NCBI RefSeq assembly: GCF_032062135.1
Contig: NC_092866.1
Location: 25,707,158-25,771,157 of the forward strand
Origin: Pyxicephalus adspersus
Taxonomy: Eukaryota; Chordata; Amphibia; Anura; Pyxicephalidae
DNA length: 64,000 bases
Direction: 5' to 3'
In this document: positions 48,960-60,690 of the stretch, piece after piece
Numbering within the stretch: position 1 is the stretch's first letter
Layout: each line of letters starts with the position of its first letter
Notes under the pieces: model-generated
Seen by the model: only the letters and a program-made list of their open reading frames with translations
Told to the model about the DNA's origin: nothing
The model's database searches: none
Program-made: the position numbers and the translations under genes

Positions 48960-50060
48960 CAGCCGTGAGACTTATCCCACCCACACCACCCATATGGGGA
49001 TTGTTACTCTACAGTAAGTTGTTCCACCTCGAAGGTTGAAGGTTTGTCTTGGGTTCAGTGGGATTAGATTTAGCTATCCAAGTTACTATGACCTCACAGG
49101 TTTATTTGGCAGCTGGGATAAACATTTCCTTATGTCTACTCTGGGGAGGGTGTGGTCTAGTATGTCCATTTATTTTTCACTGTTTTGGTTGACAGTAGTG
49201 ATTCTACTGTACTGGCTGGACCACTTTAAGAGCTTAAGTCACCCCATTTATTATCTCCCATTATTTTCCCATTTTCATGAACAGGTCTAGACCCAATCTG
49301 GAAGCATCTGGTATGACCATCTACTGTCTGTTAATGTCATTATTATGGTTTGCCACCCTGCCTGGACCTCCACCACTTATCGAGGTGATATTGGGTTACT
49401 TGGACCTCAGGGAGATTGGAGATGTGCAAAGACGCATATCATGAGATTATCGTACTAAAGGATTTCTTCATGGAATTGGTAGTGGGGTGGTCCTATGCTT
49501 GGACTTCAGCCATAACCTTTCCTGTGTCTCGATCTCTTTTGCCTGTATGTAGTCCTGACACATGTAGGCCCTAGGATGTGGTAAAAGCTTTGTCCTATGT
49601 TTATCAGGTATTTTTCACCTTCTAAGTCTTATTTTTATATATATATTTCTGGGATCCCTGTCTATAAAACTCACCTTACTCATCATGCAGATAATGTTCT
49701 GTTGACCTTAATGAACCCCTTATCACTGTATCCAATCTTCATTAAGCATTGGATGACTATGGGTTTCTAGCCAGTTACAAAATAATCCTACCAAAACAGA
49801 AGCACTCTGAATCAATTTGAGCCAGACTCTCCGACAACTTCAGTCAATGTATCATTCTGAGAGATGGACAGTAATAAATATTTGGGTGTCTTTATGACTT
49901 ATCATCCTTTATATAAACACAACTATTTCCCAATTTTCTAGTTCTAGGCTCCAACAAGAGGAATATATTGATATCCTGTCTTTGAACTGGGACAGTCCAC
50001 CCAATATTTTATTCAATACCCATTTAAAAGTTCTTATCTTCGAAGTTTTGGAAGGATATT
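48960..50060 (+). mobile_element. L1-type ORF2 reverse transcriptase fragment (probable 3' part of the split element)
   Basis: HADNVLLTLMNP (about 49685) is a decayed form of the L1 catalytic ADD block. About 200 bases on, in another frame, NKYLGVFMTYHPLYKHNYFP (about 49875) matches the YLG block that follows. The stretch 48960-49640 is less clear. It has the same strand and expected order as the ORF1/endonuclease piece before 46850, so both may be one element. Confidence 0.5.
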
Positions 50061-52750
50061 TCACCCAGGCATAGCAACAACTCATGGACTAACCAATCAA
50101 TGCAGATGAAGTAAGTACCAGTCTTCAAAATAAGTAGTACTTTTGATCAATACAGTATTTCCAATTTTTAGCCATAAATAAGACAAACAGTAACTAGAGC
50201 CAATCCCAGCATAAAACTACATTCATCCACTGAAAACTATTACTCTTCAACTTACCACACTACCAACTAACATCTAGAGTGTATCAAGTAACTTCAATTC
50301 CATTATGCTTATTACCAATACAAGTACTGTTCCGCTGCACATCATCTCTATTCAGTATGAGTTATTCTTTATTTGGTATGTTCAAAATTTTGTGTATAAC
50401 TACCTATACAATTTTTTGTATTGTGTAATTATTATATGACCATTTTTTGAATCTATACATCCATATGTAAAAAAATGATTTTGTATATATATTTATATCA
50501 GTTAACATAGCCTATGTCTCAGAATCCCCTACAAAACACATCAGGAAATGAGACATTTTATGTGAAGGCTATATTTGACCTTATGTGATATGTATTGTTG
50601 GTTTATATCTATGACTCCTAATATAGAAGTACCATGTCTAGTTGAGAAATTGTAATTCCTCAAACGCTCAGTAAATGTTTGTACTTTAATTGCCAAAAAA
50701 AAGCCATTGTTCCCTTTCTCTTCTCTTTACATTCTAGGAGATAGTTACTCTTCTCTAAAAATAGCATATTCTTCCTATAGTTTTTTGGTCAAACCTCTTT
50801 GATCAAGTTGTTAGCACTACCTAATTTAACATACTTGTTTGTGACCTTGCATGTTAATTTATCGCATCCAGCTTTATAAAGCCTGCAGGCAGCAGTACTA
50901 AACTTTATATGGGACTTCAAACATTATGTTCTCTTGAGAGGAGCAGCCTAGCTGTCCCAGATGTTTTTAAATGTTTTTATGAGATGCATGTTCATCACCT
51001 GACCTCCTAGATCACTCTGCAGTCCTTCAGTTGCTAGACAGAAATGGAGAAGCTGTGGATGGATCTCATACATACAAACTCCCTGCTGTGGAGCTCTTCC
51101 TACCTGGCTTCAGATACAAACCTTCTAGCCCCACTAGAGTGCACCAAGCTGGTTTGGTGCCACTGAAAAGGACACATTCCAGCTGTCAATTCCAACTCTA
51201 ATGCTTAATTTTTCCTTTTAAACCCTCAGATTCCATATAGCGTAGAATTGCTTTTGGTTCATCCTTGACAATCAAGATCACTTTCTGCTATAGTCAGCTG
51301 GCTCATCTTTGCACAAGAAAGCTACTATTTTTTTTTTTTGAAGATTTAAACTAGTTTTGAGATCCCTGCACTACTTATATTTTCAAATCAGACATTATGC
51401 AATATCGTTGACCAAGAATCTGATTTTAATCTAACTTTTTTGACAGGGAGTCCCTTCTAGTACTAGAGATTTCTTAAATTTTACAAAATCTTTTTCTGTC
51501 CTGCATATATTGACCTCAGACATACAGAAATTAGTGGCACATAAGAGTCCAGCTTGTGCAGAACAAAGGAAATACTGACTAATAACATTTGGATGTTCTT
51601 TAACAATTAAAAAGAAAATTTCTTTCAGCAAAAAATATCACAGTCTGGAAGTTGTCTAGAATCCAAAACTATAGGCATATGTAGTAGCACCACTAGCCAT
51701 TTCACAGAATAGATGTAAACAGTAGGAAATCAGATTCCTGTCAAACAGGTAAGTGGTCTTGTCTATTTGTGTATACAGTCTGCATGTAAATATGTGCACA
51801 CAGTTTGTATGTTTATACAGTTTGTTTATATGGGAGTAGTGAAATGTATCAGTAGAAATGTTCTGCATTTGAGTCAGTTGGTCAATTTAAAACTGTAACC
51901 CAGTAACAGCAACTAGCTGATAGAGATAGAACAGTCTGTACCGGCAAAAACTGGAAGCCTGAGATCGACCTCTAGTGGCCACGCCCCCCTAGGCCACCTT
52001 AGGGTAGCATGGCTGGCCTTGGTGGGGGTATTTATTTTCATTACATAACTGTAGTATTTAAAATGTTTTCTTTTCAAACAAAACTAACAATCCTCCTATG
52101 TATTAGCATAGTACAGGTGTCATCTTTTCATTCTGTTTCAAGAAGATCAAATACACTCTGTGCTTGATCGGGTTCTATTTTTACAACACCTAATCTGGAA
52201 GAGCTAAACATACAAGTTGTTTATTTACAGATGTTCACTGTTTTGCTGTGGTTCTCAATCCCGGCTTCCCTGCTGCTTGTGTGCAGGACTAAGGCTTAAT
52301 GGGGGGGGGGCGGTTTGCATGACTTGCAGAAGAAATCTTTTGCAGTTCTGCAACCTTTTGTAACCCTTCAATGACCAACACAAACTGCAGTTGTTTCTTT
52401 TTGCATATCAAAGTACAGCTTGCTCCAGAAGTTAATGAATTTCTTGGCTCAATAAAGTTTTTTTTTTGCTGTGTTTGTGTTAACTTACAGTGAGGATTTT
52501 ATACAGTAACTGACACCACGCTGTCTAATAATATGTTGAGACAAACATCTGTCCTAATTGCATTTATTAAAAAAATGTACCTGTTACCTGCTGTTCCTGG
52601 GGAAAGCTGTTTATATCAGCCTTTGGTGAGTTTATGACCTTTTATATTGTGCTTTTTACTATTGTTATAAAACTTTTTTTTAAATTGTGGGCAGCATCCA
52701 GAACAAACTAAATTATTTTTTAAAGAAACCTATGGAAAATCACATTTCGA
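50060..52750. other. Intergenic stretch with no supported feature
   Basis: AT-rich DNA upstream of SLC6A2. Short ORFs at 51431-51631 and 51656-51868 (minus) show no family motifs, splice context or conserved residues. The only marked composition is a G run near 52300. Confidence 0.5.
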
Positions 52751-52756
52751 CTAACA

Positions 52757-52818
52757 AAGATTTCAGCTAACAAATGTGATTCCGTAACGAATTATCTTTG
52801 TTAGCCGAGGTATCACTG
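52757..52818 (+). repeat. 'ttgttagccgaggta' repeat end
   Basis: aacgaattatctttgttagc followed by cgaggtatcactgta, with an inverted echo aactaacaaagatttcagct upstream. A known-looking dispersed frog repeat end; family not named. Confidence 0.45.
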
Positions 52819-52831
52819 TATTACTATAGCT

Positions 52832-53395
52832 CAGGGGTGTCAAACTCTGGCCCAGGGGTCAAATATGGCCCCCAACGTCCTTTTTTTGGGCCCCCAAAGG
52901 AATCCTAAATATGAACTGCAGCTGGCCCGCCACTGCATTGAAATACCACGCGCTACTAAAATTCCTTGCATCACTCAGGTCCATGCGTACTCTATACTCT
53001 ATGGACCAGCGTGGTCTCTGCCTATGTGAGGCCCCACATTGGACTTATTTATAAACGCAAATAATGCCGAGAATTTATTAACGGTGCTATTTCAATGAAG
53101 AGGGAGTTTCAGCGCCAAGCCACTCATAAGATTTAGCTCTGCAATGGCTGTGTCTGGCATTTCTAGCACTCCCCCTCAGCTGTACTTTTCCTTGCTACTC
53201 CAAGGCATGGACTTGATGGTTGGATTTCCATAGGAAGCTATCTCTCTCGGTAGCATGATCTCATAAAAAAAAGATAGAAGATGCAAGCGCCCCGGCCCCC
53301 CAAGACAACGAGCAGGAAGAGCAGAGAGGGAATGAGAAGAGGCCCCCATCAGGCAGCTCCATGGGACAGATGTGGCCCGCAGATTGTAGGTTGGT
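52832..53395 (+). mobile_element. hAT-like nonautonomous element, copy 1
   Basis: Begins CAGGGGTGTCAAACTCTGGC, typical of hAT-derived repeats, and continues ggcccccaacgtcctttttt, aactgcagctggcccgccac and ccccacattggact. A GC-rich body follows, ending near atgtggcccgcagattgtag, where the terminal CACCCCTG has been lost. Homologous to the inverted copy at 62577-62780. Confidence 0.75.
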
Positions 53396-53740
53396 TGCTC
53401 TATACCTTTCTTTTTTGTACAATTGCACAAACTACATTTTTTTCCTACTGAAATACATTCCCCCATAACTGTTACTAGAGCATGTGTTATATTTATGATG
53501 ATGTCTTCATATTGCTAGCCTTGCTATCTTGTAAACTTTGGTATGTATTGTTGTTCCCCAATAGCATATCTGTAGTTTAAAATATACATATATTTGCATA
53601 GGAATTATGACTAATACTTTCCAACTATAGTAACGTAACGAGAAGCTGCAATGCCTCAGATTTGTTTTGTATCTGCCTTGTCCAAAAATTTTTACAAATA
53701 TTTATTCCTCTGCATATCATGTATGCTATAAGTCTCAAAA

Positions 53741-53780
53741 TCCTCAGAAGAAGCCTATGCAAGAAACATGTCGGGAATTG
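53741..53780 (+). repeat. Degenerate 'GAAACGCGTCGGG' motif
   Basis: cctcagaagaagcct followed by atgcaagaaacatgtcggga; related to the motif at 54670-54710 but with the stem broken. A minus-strand ORF at 53625-53960 overlaps it and is not taken as a gene. Confidence 0.45.
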
Positions 53781-54669
53781 ACTTGCTAGGACAAGATAAG
53801 AAAAACTTTGTATAGCACAGGTATTTCCACCTACATTAAATTGGTTAAGTCCTATGTAAGGATCTATATCTATGTAAAGGTTTCTTTTTACCTTTGTAAC
53901 ATGTAAGGCCTTGCAGCCTATGATCATTTGATCATAACAATACCATTTACTTAATGCCATATGAACCCTGTTGTTCTCCTTATTTGCCCTTTGTGCTTCA
54001 TACTTTTATCATTAGTTACATGCCCAGTCCAAACCCCAAAAAATGTATATTGTTAGACATTAAGATACACAAAATAAATCTTGTTTTTTGGCTCAGAGAA
54101 GTTGAAGTATATTTAGGATATTTAACTGCAGATAGCCATTTTTCTGTCATTTTTTTAATTAGCCTCTCCTAGCAGTCAGGTCATTAAATTGCTCTTTTGA
54201 ATTTAATACTGTATATGTTCGAATAGGAGGGTAGAGTGGAGTCATTATTTGTGATATTGTTTTCATCACTAAAATGATCATTTTTACAAGTGGCGTAAAA
54301 ATACTTTTTAACATGGAAACATGTTCCCATTGGTCCCCTTATCCCCCTTCCCCCAGCTATTTTAGTGAGAAGCTATTTTTTTGTGTTCAGGGGCCTTGCA
54401 AACAACTCAAAAAGTCTACTCAGACTTGAAAATTAAGTTTTATGAATTTTTTTTAAAAAAAATTGTCATTTTTATTTACTTATACATGTAAAAGTAAATA
54501 TTTTCCACATATCCCACTGGTACAGGTCTAAAAAATGTTATGATAAAAAAAATTTATAGCATTTTCATATGTATATTAGTAATGCTCCTACACTTATTTA
54601 CTGTATATAAATTTTCTTTCTTGTTTACTTATTATCTTTCAATACACATAGATTACAAACATCACAATC

Positions 54670-54710
54670 GTACCCCTGAGGAAGCCTAATTGGTGAAACG
54701 CGTCGGGTAC
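54670..54710 (+). ncRNA. Hammerhead-ribozyme-like motif, probably a retroelement relic
   Basis: The order of parts fits a minimal type I hammerhead: stem I GTACCC (54670-54675); core CTGAGGA (54676-54682), fitting CUGANGA; an extra A; stem II GCC/GGT (54684-54686 and 54692-54694); core GAAA (54695-54698); a very short CGCG stem III (54699-54702); TC (54703-54704) as cleavage position; then stem I GGGTAC (54705-54710), perfectly complementary to the first arm. Complementarity extends outwards over about 15 bases (12 matches). Hammerheads with tiny stem III are known from Penelope-like retroelements. The extra A before stem II departs from the consensus, so activity is uncertain. Confidence 0.4.
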
Positions 54711-54899
54711 ATATGTGATTGAAACGGTTAATCCCTTATCTGTTAGAAGTTAATTGTATAGTTCCTAATATCTGAACATTGTATATACAACAAAGTTTTA
54801 GATATACATATATGCCTATGGTGTGTATAATTATGTATGATGTTTAGGATATAAATATAAATACATAATTTAACCTTCTTTCTAACCTAGTCCCCATCT

Positions 54900-56460
54900 C
54901 TTTTCTACACTCTCAAATACTCCAATTTATTATGGGTGGCAACAAACATTATATACTCTTCCAATTAGGAATTACGAGAAATCAGAGATACTAAAATATC
55001 CCTTTCTTCTTATCTAGCTACACAGTTTGTAAATTTGGAGTCAGGCATTCAGATTTAACACTACACCCTTCAAACTAGGGGGGACATGTCATTTACGTTT
55101 GAGAGTTGCTGTCCTATAAATAACCCTTGGTATTTTTGTATGTTGTGAGCAGGGTTTAAGCTGTAAATGGCTCTCTAAGCAATATTATCCCCTGGGAAAA
55201 TAGGATGTTGCACAACTATATACATTTATCCCCCACCCTGTTGCATTTAAAATCTGTTTTCCTGCCAAAACCGTTTATTCAAGTTCCCACTATCTGCAGG
55301 AGTTTGGATTGTTGAATTATTTGGAACTATCAAATATTTTCAATCCAACAAAAAAGCTGATCTAATATGTTCACATCAATTTGTACTCATCACTAGTTCT
55401 TACAGATGACTTTGCTTGGCATAAAATAGCCTAGGCTTAGCCACTTATTGGTCCAGGCCTAAAGATATCCCATCAACTCTGACTTAGTGTGGCTCCAGTT
55501 TCCATGGCTTATGAGCTACAATAAAGCATAGAAGAATTTAACCGGTTGTTGCATATGCTTGATGATGTTTGCGGGGGAGGGGGGGTTGCTGATTCTGAGA
55601 AGTCAAATGATAATGGCAGTAAGGAGAAAGAAGTACACCATGATTACTGGACCACGTGTTTGTGGTCATGCCGCTGGCTACATGATCCAGTGACACAGAC
55701 ACATTACATTCAACATACTGTGGCAGGGCTACTTGTCACTGTGTTGTAGCAAAGAATATAAACCTGTAAGTTCTGAATGGAAATAGCAGTAAAGCCAGCA
55801 TTAGAACACTGGCATAGGGGTAATTTGGGTAGATTTTTTTCTTTTGCTACAGTTATGGAAATATAGTTGAAAACCTAATTCTGAGCTTACCAGATACACT
55901 CCCTTCTGCTGCCCCAGCCATTTTTCTGCACTTGAGCACACCAAAATTTTTAAAATAAAAAAAAGGTTACAGTTCCACTTTACTGTCTTCTTCCTCTAGT
56001 GGTGGGCGCAATCTTTTTTTCTTTTAATAGGCAGAACCTAGACATGGCACAGCAGAGAGAAAAAGGTCAAAATGCAATTTTAGTGACTAAGCATACCCCA
56101 TACAAAGAGCTACAAAGCACAGTATTAAATCGCAGACTGTATTTCTGAAATAATTACTGCAATATTTACTAACCCTGGTCCGGACCAAAATGCATATTTG
56201 CATAAAAAATTATCTTAAATTACACTGGTCAACAAACATTTTTTTGGAAAACAGATAAAAGTCATTTTAGTTTATGTTTGATGTACAGATTCCAAATATG
56301 GTATTGGTTTTGCTAGATTGGCTCTAGTTTTTGAAATAATGACCTCAATAATAGCCTCATAGAAAACTAATGAAACATGAAAATTAGGCAAAATTAAACT
56401 GGATATGTCTATGTATACAAAAATTTTTGAAATACCTAATGTTAATATATTCTAAATTCA
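54900..56460. other. Intergenic stretch with no supported feature
   Basis: AT-rich with small ORFs only; the one at 55546-55749 has no recognised domain. No RNA gene or clear repeat identified. Confidence 0.45.
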
Positions 56461-56514
56461 GTATATTAACAGAACTAATCCCAAAAAAGTCTTTGAAAAA
56501 CTCCATTTGAATGA

Positions 56515-57775
56515 TCTCCTTTTATGCTGATGATCAGGACAATAAAGTTGAAGGCTCCAGCAGTAGTCTGCCATCATGTGTCTATCCCATCTGCCCTGAT
56601 ACCTTTCTTCCATCACCTTTATATCTTTATGGAACCTCTCCCCTTGTTCCTCACTGAAATCGTCAAAGTTCTGTCCTTATTTTTTCTTTGTCAACCATTG
56701 GCTCATTAATGATGTTTGCTGCACCTTTTTTCATGTTTTCCCTTTGAGGCCATTTCACTTTTTTCCCAGTGATCCTGCTTTACTCTACTATCCCACAAGC
56801 AGATGAAACATGGTTACTTTGTGTATCTACTTTGCTGTCCAAGTAGGAAGTTCATCATTTTTAAATCAACACATATGGACCATTGGTGTTCATGATAGCA
56901 AAACTTTTGTAAGACCACTTTTGATATTTTCATATTCTTCTTTTTTTTTGTTGACTGACCAATTGGAATTGATGCATAGCAGTTGCCATTATGCAGTAAA
57001 ACAGATTTCAAACTTCGAGTGGAACTGTATATGAAAAGCCGCCAATATTCTGCTCAGTATTCTAGTACTCCTATATGGGCTAGTAGTCCAGGGATGTTAC
57101 AACAGTACACAAAGCCTCCATTCTTCACTGAAATATGGTAGGAGTGTCACCTCTCTTGTCCTGTAAAACCGTTATTTTAACTTCTGGTCTCAGACAGTTC
57201 TTTGCTTTTAGCCTACATGCTAAAAGTTCAGATGCTTGTTTTGACAGGTCACATAATAAATCATTGAGCTCTTCTTAGGAGTACTGCTTGTTTGATGAAA
57301 CACTTCCTTCAAAATCACTTCCACTGCTAATTCCTGGATTACACTCCGAACCCTGTATATCCTCCATGTTAGATACAAGAATATCAGGGAGTGTACTGAA
57401 TACTGGTATGGGAACATCAGCACTATGCAGCACAGGTTGTCTTGCTGATTCCAAATCTACTGCCACTTGTTTTTCTTGTAATGATTGAAACCTTTTTCAT
57501 TATGATGATTTTTGGGCTCTCGCCATACCATAGGTACACCAAATTTCAAACTTTTCAGTTTTCCATTTTTCCACGGATGTAGACACTCTACACGAGTTTT
57601 GCATAGCATATGGGGAGCCCAATACTTATCTTGGTTCCCCAGTTTAATACCAAAATTTGCAAGATATGCTTTTTTCACAATTTCTGTAATGTTTCTGTTT
57701 TTGCTGAGAATATTCACCAGAAATGTAGCAAAAAATATTAGGGTCATTTAAACAACTTCCTCTTGAAGAACTCAT
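56515..57775 (-). pseudogene. Broken gene of a transposon-associated hypothetical protein family
   Basis: The minus-strand start MSSSRGSCLNDPNIFCYI (ATG at 57775) is followed across frameshifts by NITEIVKKAYLANFGIKLG, KLKSLKFGVPMVWREPKNHH (about 57520), VPIPVFSTLPDI (about 57400), SVLLHNGNCYASIPIGQS (about 57000), HQWSICVDLKMMNFLLGQQS (about 56840) and, near the end, EEQGERFHKDI, VMEERYQGRW and HMMADYCWSL (about 56650-56540). I recall this block order from a repetitive hypothetical protein family abundant in invertebrates such as Hydra and aphids, and in some fish; its function is not known to me. The stretch between the LGQQS and EEQGERFH blocks is much shorter than in intact members, pointing to an internal deletion. 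Not a host gene. Confidence 0.7.
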
Positions 57776-58413
57776 ATTTCTGTAAAAAAGAATATGCATT
57801 AATAAAATGAAGGCAAATGAAAGTTTCATGAAAAAAATGCTACACTTATTATATAAAACACAAAACATTGGTGTAAATAAAGCTTGATAAAATTGTGCTG
57901 TGTTAACATTTGTTTTTGGTAAAATTGTCTATTCCTATTCCTGTATCACAAGAGCTAGAGCCAATTCAATGAAACTGATGTCATTCCTGGATTTAGAAAA
58001 CCTGAAATACACTAAATATATTGGAAAATATCCCTGGCAAGTAAAAATAAAGTTTTTTTTATTGAGCTGTGTTATTGCTTACATACCACCTATGCTGGGA
58101 TAAACATATGTATGTTATTTGGGAGTTTTCAAAGTCTTCAAGGGTAGCAAACTCTTCAGTCTCCATCTTTTAAATGTAAAGAATCTGAAATAGAGTTTAC
58201 AAAATTGCAGAGGTCTGCAACCATGATCTCACTTAAACATGTGAAATTCTCTGTTGGATACTCTTCTTCTGAAAAAATGAAGACATCCTATGAAAGTGAT
58301 GGGAAAAAATGATGCAAGACTTCCATGGTGCTCAAATTGTTTTCTGTCCAAATGTATCTAGCTGGACCTAAAACAGATCCCTCTGACAACTGACCACAAA
58401 TACTATTTGGATT

Positions 58414-58441
58414 TAATAATAATAATAATAATAATAATAAA
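58414..58441. repeat. (AAT)n microsatellite
   Basis: Nine AAT units. Confidence 0.95.
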
Positions 58442-59199
58442 TATAGTATCTGCAAACTACCTAGATACTCCTCTCACTCTGACTATTAGACTCGCCATTA
58501 GGAGTATATAGCAGCCACTATCCCTTCTTTATTAAACCACTATTGCAACTGTTTCTGGCCCTCTAGGTACCTTGAGAATATTACCCATCACATTCTATTT
58601 TTACCCTCCAAGAGGATCTCAGTCCTTGACATTTCAGTGGCTCCCTTTATTAATGCTTTAAGGAGACCCTCTTCTTTTTAAGGCTCCTTTAATGAAGGTT
58701 CCACTTGGAGCCCCCCTTTCATAAAGCATCACACATTTCTCTTTTACACATAGACCAAAAGGATTCATAACAATACACTATCTCCCACCCATTTCACTAA
58801 TTAATGTAAAACTAAGAATCCAGGCAAACTTAAACTAGTTTCAAACTAGTGGCACACCACTATTAAACTATTTCCCCCATAGTTTAGTGTTTCTCATCTA
58901 GGGTTCCTCCAGTGATTGCTAGTGGTATTTTGAGCAATCAACATTATTTGCCTCTGAGGTCATTAAGTGACACCAATTATCTTTTTGGAGGGTGACATTC
59001 TTCCCAATGGCCAGCAATGTAAGAGGCCTTCAGGGAAACAGCTTTATTTATTGAAAAATATGGGACACCATGATGAAGCATTTGCCAGCCTCCTTTAAAA
59101 TATCTTCAACACCACAAAGATTTCATTTAGCATTTGCTGGACATGCAATGTGTGTTTTTTCTCTCACCAGGGAAACTGTGCACTTTCTCTTTTTGCTCT

Positions 59200-59325
59200 T
59201 ATTATACAGAGTATTTATATAGAGCAACACTGTACATTAAATGGGGGTTGAAATTGACAGACTAATACAGACAGTGAAACAGAAGAGGAGAGGACCCTAC
59301 CTAGAAGAGCTTACAATCTGAGAGG
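59200..59325 (-). repeat. 'attgtaagctcttc' short interspersed repeat, inverted copy
   Basis: Reads gtatttatatagagcaacac, tgtacattaaatgggggttg, acagactaatacagacagtg, ccctacctagaagagcttac, aatct: the reverse complement of the copies at 15.2 and 23.2 kb. Confidence 0.8.
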
Positions 59326-59399
59326 TGGGGGAAGTATCACTCTAAGACTTGCCCTGCCTAAGGCATTATCTTACACAGTGTTCACCTATAGCATGCCTC

Positions 59400-59930
59400 C
59401 AATCAGCCTTCGAAGACTGGTTGTGTTTCCCAGCACAAGGTTGCCCCCAGGATATAGTACACAAGTGATGAGGTCTGGGGAAGGACTGGCAGTGAGAGCT
59501 CACAGATAAAGCAGCACAAGGTTCTTATAAAGACAAATCCAGAAAACAAGCCAAAGGTCATACACAGTCCACCATACAAGTTACCAAAGCAGAAGCATAA
59601 AGAAGAAGGGTCACAGGCAAAGGTCGGTCCAAGCGGTGTTAATTCGAAAGGTAACAGGTAACAGGAAAGGGTCAGCAACAGTAAATCAAACCAAACCCAC
59701 ACTAGCAGCAGATCAGCCCAGCTAAATGCTACAACAGGCACAGATCACTGGGAGCAGAGAGGCTTTAAACCCCCAACAGTCAATGCCAGCGCAGGACTGA
59801 GGTCAGGAACCACTCTGCACATTAGTCTCAGTACAACTCCCTTTAGCTCCACACAGAGCGGGGGATGCCGAGATACCATTCACAGCCAAAGGGAAACCGG
59901 GGATGCCACAGGCTATAGAGCAGAGGACTG
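59400..59930 (-). repeat. CT-rich long repeat family, inverted full copy
   Basis: The reverse complement reads GAGTGGTTCCTGACCTCAGT, AGCCTCTCTGCTC, TGTATGACC, AGAACCTTGTGCTG, ATCTGTGAGCTC and GGGGGCAACCTTGTGCTGGG, matching the plus-strand copy at 60170-60690 block by block. The 112-codon ORF at 59403-59741 is a by-product of this repeat. Confidence 0.8.
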
Positions 59931-60169
59931 ACAGCTATTTGCTTGATATTCCCTGCTGCTGCAAGCAACGCTGACAAAGAAAATAGACAATGTACATTGT
60001 CCTGCGGTGGCCTACAGTGCAGGCCAAATCAATCTTTGGAGCAGTACCTCCAGTAGCTATGCTTACAGCAGCAGAGGAGATCTAGGAATTAGTTGTCTGA
60101 CCTTTACTCTGCATCGTCCTTGTTTCTCTTTAACTGTGTTTGATCTCTTTGTATATCCTGTGCTGAGAT

Positions 60170-60690
60170 GGTGCAGCTGAAGGGGATTTGGAGCTGTGCT
60201 GCAGCTGATGAACAGAGTAGTTCCTGATCTCAGTCCCACACTGCCATTGGCTGTTGGGTCCTTATAGCCTCTCTGCTCTCAGCTACCAGTGCCTATTGTA
60301 GCTTTTAGCTAGGCTGAGTTACTGTTGCTGACCTAGCCTGTTCCTGACTGTTCAATTGTACACTGTCTGGACTGCTGGGGGGCCCCAACTCTGCTTTGCG
60401 TTTCCCTTTGGATACTTCGTTTGGTGGACTGATCGCCTGTGTATGACCTTGGCTTTGCATTCTTTATTTGCCTTTGTAGGAACCTTGTACTGGTTTATCT
60501 GTGGGCTCCTGGTCCTCTGCTAGCGCTTCCCCCAGACACCATTTCTTGTGCACTAAAGTCATGGGGGCAACTGTGTGCTGGGAGCTGCAACCAGTCTCCC
60601 AAAGCTGAAAGGGGCTTGCTATAGGCGAAGGTTGCAGCATTAGATTGTGGGACTGGGGTCTGGCGGGTAATGGTGTTGACCAGGGCCTTA
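60170..60690 (+). repeat. CT-rich long repeat family, direct full copy
   Basis: Contains gttcctgatctcagtcccac, tagcctctctgctctcagct, tgtatgaccttggctttgca, aaccttgtactggtttatct, gtgggctcctggtcctctgc, gggggcaactgtgtgctggg and gaccagggccttaca. It lies tail-out from the inverted copy on its left. LTR-like in style, but no primer site, coding region or target duplication was seen. Confidence 0.8.

Noticed and set aside
59403..59741. 112-codon hydrophobic ORF on the minus strand
   Set aside because: Entirely within the CT-rich repeat, whose copy on the other side of the spacer does not keep the frame.
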